A DNA stretch of 7,999 nt, from NCBI GenBank assembly GCA_905233805.1, contig CAJOER010000114.1:1-7999 (forward strand), written 5' to 3'. How positions within the stretch are numbered: position 1 is the stretch's first letter; each line of letters starts with the position of its first letter. The position numbers and the translations under genes were made by a program. Origin of the DNA: an uncultured Eubacterium sp. (lineage in GTDB: Bacteria > Bacillota > Clostridia > Oscillospirales > Acutalibacteraceae). Under the pieces are notes generated by a model that saw only the letters and a list, made by a program, of their open reading frames with translations, had not been told where the DNA came from and searched no databases. Shown here one piece after another: positions 1 to 4,694 of the stretch.

Positions 1-2
1 AT

Positions 3-197
3 AACGGCATTGATAAAACCGAAGGCGTACTTTTCAACAACGTATTCGGGACATACGCCCACGGTCCCGTTCTGCCGAAAAATCCGCGCCTTGCCGACGA
101 ACTGATATTAAGAGCGCTGAATACTGACTGTCTTCCCCCGCTTGACGACAAACTTGAAAACCGCTGTCACAGGGAGCTTATAAGAAAGTTTTCTTAA
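3..197 (+). CDS. gatD: GatD-like glutamine amidotransferase, C-terminal end (partial)
   Basis: Only the last 64 codons lie in the window; the reading frame enters from the left edge and ends at TAA 195-197. The visible peptide contains NVFGTYAHGPVLPKNPRLAD, which matches the C-terminal catalytic-His segment of class I glutamine amidotransferases of the CobB/CobQ-like type, in particular GatD, where the usual form is GTYLHGPLLPKNP. The His at fragment residue 20 (bases 60-62) would be the catalytic triad His. GatD supplies ammonia from glutamine to its partner MurT, which amidates the D-Glu of lipid II during Gram-positive peptidoglycan synthesis. The catalytic Cys and any murT gene lie outside the window, so the choice of GatD over another CobB/CobQ-like amidotransferase rests on this motif and the Gram-positive context. 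No hairpin terminator follows, so read-through into the next operon is possible. Confidence 0.72.
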   Translation, partial: NGIDKTEGVLFNNVFGTYAHGPVLPKNPRLADELILRALNTDCLPPLDDKLENRCHRELIRKFS

Positions 198-201
198 TTC
201 G

Positions 202-229
202 TTGCAATTATTTTTAATTATGATATAAT
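202..229 (+). promoter_or_regulatory. Putative sigma-A promoter with extended -10
   Basis: In the only gap ahead of the plus-strand operon there is TTGCAA (202-207, 4 of 6 matches to the -35 consensus), a 16-bp spacer and a perfect TATAAT (224-229) preceded by TG at 221-222, i.e. an extended -10 (TGATATAAT). The start codon at 262 lies 32 bp beyond the -10, leaving a short leader of roughly 25 nt. The surrounding DNA is very AT-rich, so chance -10 matches are likely, but the TG extension and placement favour a real site. No operator-like inverted repeat is obvious nearby. Confidence 0.6.
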
Positions 230-249
230 TATACTGATATATTATATTT

Positions 250-254
250 AAGGA
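250..254 (+). promoter_or_regulatory. Ribosome binding site of the S24/S26 peptidase gene
   Basis: AAGGA at 250-254 (followed by CG) sits 7 nt before the ATG at 262 and supports that start over any later Met codon. Confidence 0.6.
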
Positions 255-261
255 CGTTTAT

Positions 262-720
262 ATGGAAAACGAAAAATCGGCAAGAGAGATACTCGACACC
301 TTCGGTAGCTATACAAGCCTTACCAAGGGAGTATCCATGTGGCCGCTTCTTTACAACCAAAGGGATAATATAATTGTTGTAAAGAATAAGGACAGGCTAA
401 AAAAATATGATATAGCGCTCTTTGAGAGAAAAAACGGTCAGCTCGTTATGCACAGGGTTACCGAGGTTCACGACGGTTATTACTACATAGTCGGCGACAA
501 CTGCATAAGCGGCGAAAAGGTTACCGACGATATGGTGCTCGGCGTGCTCTCCGGATTTTACCGCAGGGGTAAACACTATGTTGACTGCGAAAACGGAAGG
601 GCGCAGAAAATATATGCAAAAATCTGGGTTGCCCTTGCGCCGCTCAGACCGCTTCTTCTTAAAGCGGAAAACCTCGGAAGAAGAATAAAAAGACTTATTA
701 AAGGAAAAAACAATGGCTGA
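262..720 (+). CDS. S24/S26-family (signal peptidase I-like) peptidase
   Basis: This 152-residue protein carries the signature of the LexA/signal-peptidase fold. KGVSMWPLL (residues 22-30) places the nucleophile at Ser25 in the SMxP-type box, KYDIALFER (48-56) is the following beta strand, VMHRVTEV (62-69) is the second catalytic box, and GDNCISGE (78-85) matches the GDN box of signal peptidases. In the second box a His (H64) stands where bacterial leader peptidases have Lys; this Ser-His form is typical of SipW/archaeal/ER-type enzymes. Unlike those, no N-terminal membrane anchor is visible; the N-terminus is hydrophilic and the C-terminus is basic (RRIKRLIKGK), possibly membrane-associating. 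It overlaps the ABC exporter gene by 8 bp, so the two are translationally coupled and may act together on an exported peptide (inference). It could instead be a non-secretory S24-like protein. Family assignment is firm; the substrate is unknown. Confidence 0.85.
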   Translation: MENEKSAREILDTFGSYTSLTKGVSMWPLLYNQRDNIIVVKNKDRLKKYDIALFERKNGQLVMHRVTEVHDGYYYIVGDNCISGEKVTDDMVLGVLSGFYRRGKHYVDCENGRAQKIYAKIWVALAPLRPLLLKAENLGRRIKRLIKGKNNG

Positions 721-1507
721 AAATAATTCACGAAGAATAAAAAAATCCGATTTAACGGCAATAAAGTGGATGTATTCAATTTGCAGAAAAGAACGTTTTA
801 AAATTCTGCTTTTGATTGTATCCAATATTATTGCCGCGGTTTTAACTATCGTTTACGCAAATTTTTCAAAAAACATAATTAATGCGGCGACGATTGATAA
901 GTCGTTTGAACTCGTTTTAAAATACGCACTTTACTATCTTCTTATAATCCTTTTCCAGCTCGGGCTTACTCTGCTTTCAAGAAGCACGCTTGAAAGGTGC
1001 GTTGCCAAAATCGAGTGGGAAATGAAGCAGCATATGCTCAGTACCATACTTAAAAAGGATTATTCAAAGGTAACTCAGTATCACACGGGCGAGCTTCAGA
1101 ACCGTATGTTCAACGACGTTACGGTTATTTCGGGCGGAGTTACGAATATCATACCGAACATAGTTCTCTTCGTAACGCGTCTTGTGTGCGCATTCGCATA
1201 TCTTGTCGTTATAGACAAAATATTTGCGCTCGCTTTCTTAGTCGGCGGTATCGGAGTTTTTGTCTGTACCCAGTTTTTCAGAAAAACGCTTAAAAGGCTT
1301 CACAAAGAAGTGCAGAAAACCGAAGGAAAAACGCGTTCTTTTATTCAGGAGGCGGTTACCTCGCTCCTCGTAGTTAAAGCGTTTTCTGTTGAAAAAAAAA
1401 TCCTGCTTCTTTGGAATTACCGCAAACGCGGGAATAAGCACGGTATTCAGTTTCGGTTACATATTTGCGCTCGGCTTCGGCGCTTACCGTCTTATCAACG
1501 GACTTGA
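713..1507 (+). CDS. ABC exporter, N-terminal membrane half (frameshifted fragment)
   Basis: Residues 1-229 of this 264-residue frame are the membrane domain of a type IV (ABC type 1) exporter: hydrophobic segments at about 30-50, 70-90, 145-163 and 166-188, the cytoplasmic coupling segment HTGELQNRMFNDV (124-136), and the helix ending in IQEAVTSLLVVKAFSVEKK (211-229). Beyond Lys229 the frame passes through an A9 tract and continues as non-family sequence until TGA at 1505-1507, while the homologous continuation appears in the +1 frame. The ATG at 713 overlaps the upstream stop region and has AAGGA at 701-705, 7 nt away. This fragment alone lacks TM5, TM6 and the ATPase, so it should be inactive. 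It belongs with the downstream fragment as one broken gene. The substrate is unknown; the adjacent peptidase suggests a peptide. Confidence 0.85.
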   Translation: MAENNSRRIKKSDLTAIKWMYSICRKERFKILLLIVSNIIAAVLTIVYANFSKNIINAATIDKSFELVLKYALYYLLIILFQLGLTLLSRSTLERCVAKIEWEMKQHMLSTILKKDYSKVTQYHTGELQNRMFNDVTVISGGVTNIIPNIVLFVTRLVCAFAYLVVIDKIFALAFLVGGIGVFVCTQFFRKTLKRLHKEVQKTEGKTRSFIQEAVTSLLVVKAFSVEKKILLLWNYRKRGNKHGIQFRLHICARLRRLPSYQRT

Positions 1508-2357
1508 CTACGGTACGGTTACGGCTATGCTTCAGCTTGTAAACCAGATTCAGGCGCCCTTTGCTCAGCTTTCTTCAATTATGCCGCAGTACTTCGCGGT
1601 AATTGCTTCGGCTGAAAGACTTATGGAAATCGAGGCGCTACCCGACGAGGTTGAAGAGAGCAAAAACGCAATTGACGTTGCCGACACCTACAATAAACTC
1701 AGGGCAATCAACTTTGAAAATATATCTTTCAGCTATGACAGAGATATTATTCTTGACAGCACGTCGCTCAAAGTAGACAAGGGCGATTTTGTCGCAATTA
1801 CGGGCATTTCCGGAATAGGAAAAAGCACGCTGTTAAAACTTCTTCTCGGCGTGTTCAAGGTACAGGACGGTACTATTGAACTTGAATGCGAAGACGGTAA
1901 TATTCCCGTTGACGTGAACACAAGACGCCTTTTCTCATACGTTCCGCAGGGCAACTTCATCCTTTCGGGCACGATAAGGGAAAGCCTTACCTTCATTAAC
2001 AGCGAGGCGAGCGACGAAGAGATTAACGAGGCGGTAAGAATTTCCTGCGCAAAGGAATTCGTTGACGAACTTCCCGACGGAATAGAAACCGTCATCGGCG
2101 AAAGAGGAATAGGCCTTTCCGAAGGACAGCTTCAGCGAATTGCAATAGCGCGCTCACTTCTTTCAAAATCGCCGGTAATGCTTCTTGACGAGGCAACCTC
2201 GGCGCTTGACGAGGCGACGGAAAAGCAGTTCCTTACAAACCTTAAAGAACTTAAAAACAAGACCTGCATTATTGTTTCGCACAAGAGGGCGGCTCTTGAA
2301 ATATGTAATAAGCACATCCGTATTATAGATTCAAAAATCGTTATGGAGGAAAAATAA
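1389..2357 (+). CDS. ABC exporter, C-terminal half with ATPase domain (frameshifted fragment)
   Basis: This frame continues the exporter: TM5-TM6 region (about residues 12-75) followed by a complete nucleotide-binding domain. Walker A is GISGIGKST (139-147), Q-loop Gln187 in YVPQG, signature LSEGQ (243-247, a variant of LSGGQ), Walker B VMLLDE (263-268), D-loop SALD (271-274), switch His298 in IVSHK. All ATPase motifs are intact, so the domain could hydrolyse ATP if made. The listed start is a TTG without a Shine-Dalgarno, inside the A-tract region, and is not a credible independent start; family homology begins near residue 8-10. Translation therefore needs the upstream half in frame, or re-initiation. 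Its last codons contain the ribosome binding site of the next gene. Homology to ABC exporters is certain; whether it is expressed is doubtful. Confidence 0.85.
   Translation: MKKKSCFFGITANAGISTVFSFGYIFALGFGAYRLINGLDYGTVTAMLQLVNQIQAPFAQLSSIMPQYFAVIASAERLMEIEALPDEVEESKNAIDVADTYNKLRAINFENISFSYDRDIILDSTSLKVDKGDFVAITGISGIGKSTLLKLLLGVFKVQDGTIELECEDGNIPVDVNTRRLFSYVPQGNFILSGTIRESLTFINSEASDEEINEAVRISCAKEFVDELPDGIETVIGERGIGLSEGQLQRIAIARSLLSKSPVMLLDEATSALDEATEKQFLTNLKELKNKTCIIVSHKRAALEICNKHIRIIDSKIVMEEK
2345..2350 (+). promoter_or_regulatory. Ribosome binding site of the GH2 gene, inside the ABC gene
   Basis: GGAGGA at 2345-2350 lies within the last codons of the ABC ATPase frame (encoding MEEK) and 7 nt before the ATG at 2358, which follows the TAA (2355-2357) directly. 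It fixes the start of the glycoside hydrolase and implies translational coupling between the two genes. Confidence 0.75.
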
Positions 2358-4055
2358 ATGTTACTTACAAAATGGGGCGAAGACTTAAACAAAAAGGCTC
2401 CTCTTCCGGAGTATCCGAGACCGCAGTTCAAAAGAGACAGCTATTTAAGCCTTAACGGAGAATGGGACTTAGCCTTCTGCGAGGGCGAGGAAATTCCGAA
2501 GGAATACGAGTATAAAATCACCGTACCCTTCTCACCCGAATCTCCGCTTTCCGGCGTAAACAGAGTTCTTTCTCATACCGAATATCTCGTTTACGAGAAG
2601 AAGCTGACTCTCCCCGAAGGATTCAACAAAGGCAGAGTGTTCATTCACTTCGGCGCGGTTGACCAGATTGCAAAAATCCTCCTTAACGGGGCGCTTTTAG
2701 CGGAACACCACGGAGGATATACCCCGTTTACGGTTGAACTCACCGACTATTTAAACGACGACGAAAACGTGCTCAACGTTATAGTAAGAGACCTCTGCGA
2801 AGAAAACGAGTATTCAAGAGGAAAGCAGAAAACGAAGAGGGGCGGAATCTGGTATTCGCCTCAGTCGGGAATCTGGCAGAGCGTATGGCTTGAATCGACG
2901 CCGGAAGAATATATTAAAAACTTCCGCATTACTCCCGACTATGACGCGGAGCAGGTAAATTTTGAATTTGAAGGCGCCGAAAACGTTCAGATTACCGTTT
3001 ACGACGGCGAAAATGTTATTGCCGACACAACCGACACCACCGTAAAAATTCCCGATTTTAAGGCGTGGTCACCCGAAAGCCCCTTCCTTTATAAGGTCGT
3101 TTTCAAATACGGAAAGGACAAGGTTGAAAGCTACTTCGGTATGAGAAAATTCTCAACCGGCGTTGATAAAGACGGCGTACCGAGGCTCTTCCTCAATAAC
3201 GAGCCTTACTTCCATAACGGACTTCTTGACCAAGGTTATTATCCCGACGGTTTCCTCACTCCCCCGAGCAACGAGGCGATGGAATTTGACGTTAAGTACG
3301 TTAAGGAATGCGGCTACAATATGCTGAGAAAGCACATTAAAATTGAGCCGATGCTCTGGTATCATTACTGCGACGTTAACGGAATTCTCGTATGGCAGGA
3401 TATGATTAACGGCGGCGGAAAGTACGGGCTTGAGGTTTCGGCTATTCCGTTTATCGGTATGAACCTTGACGACACGGATTATAAAAAATTCAAGCGTACA
3501 AACGAAAAAGCGAGAGAACTTTATTACAAAGAACTCCGCGAAATGGTTGACGCGCTTTATAACTGCCCGTGTATTGCGCTGTGGGTTCCCTATAACGAGG
3601 GCTGGGGACAGTTTGACTCGGCCAAGGCATACAGTCTTCTCAAAGAATGGGATAAGACGAGAACGGTTGACTCCGCTTCGGGCTGGCATGACCAGGGCGT
3701 GACGGACGTAATTTCAAAGCATATCTACTTCACGCCGATAGTCGTTAAAGAGGGCGACAGGCCGTGGCTGCTCACCGAATTCGGCGGACTTTCAACGAGA
3801 GTTAAGGGACACACCTTTAACGACAAGATGTTCGGTTACAAGATTTACCGTTCAAAGGAAACCCTCACAAAAGCGTATTCAAAGCTTTTCAATAAGACAA
3901 TTATTCCGCAGATACCCAAGGGACTTGCGGCGACGGTTTACACCCAGGTTACCGACGTTGAAGACGAACTCAACGGAATCCTAACCTATGACCGCAAGAT
4001 ATCAAAGATTGATAAAGACGTGCTCAAAGAAATCAACAAAAGAGTTAAATTATAA
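2358..4055 (+). CDS. Glycoside hydrolase family 2 protein, intracellular
   Basis: This 565-residue enzyme has the three-part GH2 core: a jelly-roll sugar-binding domain (about 25-180, including SLNGEWDLAF and RGGIWYSPQSGIWQSVWLES at 161-180), an immunoglobulin-like domain (about 183-268), and a TIM barrel (about 270-560). The expected acid/base is Glu414 in WVPYNEGWGQF (409-419) and the nucleophile is Glu474 in LLTEFGG (471-477); both are present, so a retaining exo-glycosidase is expected. No signal peptide is visible, so it probably acts in the cytoplasm on imported oligosaccharides. It resembles a group of clostridial GH2 proteins of unsettled specificity; beta-galactosidase, beta-glucuronidase and beta-mannosidase are all possible, and I would not choose. 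It starts directly after the ABC stop codon and is followed 10 bp later by the cyclophilin gene, so it lies in one operon with no transporter for sugars in view. Confidence 0.88.
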   Translation: MLLTKWGEDLNKKAPLPEYPRPQFKRDSYLSLNGEWDLAFCEGEEIPKEYEYKITVPFSPESPLSGVNRVLSHTEYLVYEKKLTLPEGFNKGRVFIHFGAVDQIAKILLNGALLAEHHGGYTPFTVELTDYLNDDENVLNVIVRDLCEENEYSRGKQKTKRGGIWYSPQSGIWQSVWLESTPEEYIKNFRITPDYDAEQVNFEFEGAENVQITVYDGENVIADTTDTTVKIPDFKAWSPESPFLYKVVFKYGKDKVESYFGMRKFSTGVDKDGVPRLFLNNEPYFHNGLLDQGYYPDGFLTPPSNEAMEFDVKYVKECGYNMLRKHIKIEPMLWYHYCDVNGILVWQDMINGGGKYGLEVSAIPFIGMNLDDTDYKKFKRTNEKARELYYKELREMVDALYNCPCIALWVPYNEGWGQFDSAKAYSLLKEWDKTRTVDSASGWHDQGVTDVISKHIYFTPIVVKEGDRPWLLTEFGGLSTRVKGHTFNDKMFGYKIYRSKETLTKAYSKLFNKTIIPQIPKGLAATVYTQVTDVEDELNGILTYDRKISKIDKDVLKEINKRVKL

Positions 4056-4065
4056 GAGGTAGAAT

Positions 4066-4650
4066 ATGGAACAACTTAAAAAGAAAGACGGAATTAAGGC
4101 GACGCTCAAAACTAACAGAGGCGATATGACCTTCGTGCTGTTTGAAGAAATCGCGCCGAGAGCCGTTGAAAACTTCACTACTCACGCAAAAAACGGATAT
4201 TATGACGGACTGATTTTTCACCGCGTTATAAAGGACTTTATGATTCAGGGCGGCGACCCCGTGGGTAACGGAACGGGCGGCCAGTCAATCTGGGGCGCAC
4301 CGTTTGAGGACGAGTTCAGCGTTGAGGCGCACAATTTCTACGGCGCGCTTTCAATGGCGAATTCAGGCCCGCACACAAACGGCTCGCAGTTCTTTATCGT
4401 TCAGGCAAAAACGGCTCCTGCTCAGATGCTTGAACAGATGGAAAGCCTTACCGACAAGGGCTATCCGAGAGAGTGTATCGACGGATACAGAGAAGTCGGC
4501 GGAACGCCGTGGCTCGACTATCATCACACGGTATTCGGCCAGCTCGTCGAAGGCGAAGACGTGCTCGAAGATATCGCAGCAGTAAAAACCGGCGCCAACG
4601 ACAAACCCCTCTACGACGTGGTAATTGAAACAATTGAAATAAGTGAATAA
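4066..4650 (+). CDS. Cyclophilin-type peptidyl-prolyl cis-trans isomerase
   Basis: The 194-residue protein is a single cyclophilin domain that catalyses cis-trans isomerisation of Xaa-Pro bonds and helps protein folding. Diagnostic segments are FHRVIKDFMIQGGDP (51-65; Arg53 corresponds to the catalytic Arg55 of human CypA, Gln61 to Gln63), GNGTGG (67-72), ALSMANSGPHTNGSQFFI (94-111) and WLDYHHTVFG (149-158; Trp149 matches CypA Trp121). Between FFI and the Trp there are about 37 residues where CypA has six, an insertion rich in charged residues. No signal peptide or lipobox is present, so it is cytoplasmic. AAGAGGT at 4054-4060 supports the ATG at 4066. It is the last gene of the operon, immediately before a hairpin terminator. 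Its link to the glycosidase is probably positional only. Confidence 0.93.
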   Translation: MEQLKKKDGIKATLKTNRGDMTFVLFEEIAPRAVENFTTHAKNGYYDGLIFHRVIKDFMIQGGDPVGNGTGGQSIWGAPFEDEFSVEAHNFYGALSMANSGPHTNGSQFFIVQAKTAPAQMLEQMESLTDKGYPRECIDGYREVGGTPWLDYHHTVFGQLVEGEDVLEDIAAVKTGANDKPLYDVVIETIEISE

Positions 4651-4656
4651 AAAAAG

Positions 4657-4678
4657 CCCCGATGCAAAAGCATCGGGG
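4657..4678. terminator. Bidirectional intrinsic terminator between convergent operons
   Basis: CCCCGATGC (4657-4665), loop AAAA (4666-4669) and GCATCGGGG (4670-4678) form a perfect 9-bp stem. On the plus strand it is followed by TTTATTAT; on the minus strand the tail is C then seven Ts (complement of 4649-4656), a strong U tract. The 44-bp gap holds nothing else. It should stop the cyclophilin operon in one direction and, more strongly, the ispH-rpsA operon in the other. Confidence 0.93.
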
Positions 4679-4694
4679 TTTATTATGTATAGAA

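Larger units (their letters stand above)
713..2357 (+). pseudogene. Whole ABC exporter gene interrupted by frameshift and apparent internal deletion
   Basis: The two halves above form one half-transporter gene. The break is at GA9T (A tract 1392-1400): removing one A would join them as VEKK-SCFFGITANAG and give about 547 residues. Half-exporters usually run about 570-600. Between KAF (end of the TM4 extension) and the G of GTVTAM, family members such as Sav1866 have 61 residues, whereas the joined protein would have 42, so about 19 codons seem missing as well as the frame being lost. The missing part is the TM4-TM5 cytoplasmic loop, which normally carries the second coupling helix that docks on the ATPase. 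A single deletion between two A-rich tracts would explain both defects (inference). An assembly or sequencing error is the main alternative. Confidence 0.75.

Noticed and set aside
182..195. AAGAAAGTTTTCTT inverted repeat at the gatD stop as a terminator
   Set aside because: The arms are 6 bp of A/T pairs with a 2-nt loop and no GC-rich stem or T tract; too weak for an intrinsic terminator.
397..825. Minus-strand open frame opposite the peptidase and ABC start
   Set aside because: The plus strand has two recognised families here with good start signals; the antisense frame has no motif.
1391..1400. Programmed -1 ribosomal frameshift at A AAA AAA to express the ABC ATPase
   Set aside because: The slippery heptamer exists but the needed shift is +1 (or -2). 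A -1 event would enter the wrong frame, and about 19 codons would still be missing.
3153..3689. Minus-strand open frame of 178 codons opposite the GH2 gene
   Set aside because: It covers the GH2 catalytic barrel, has no recognisable domain and no convincing ribosome binding site; it is an antisense shadow.
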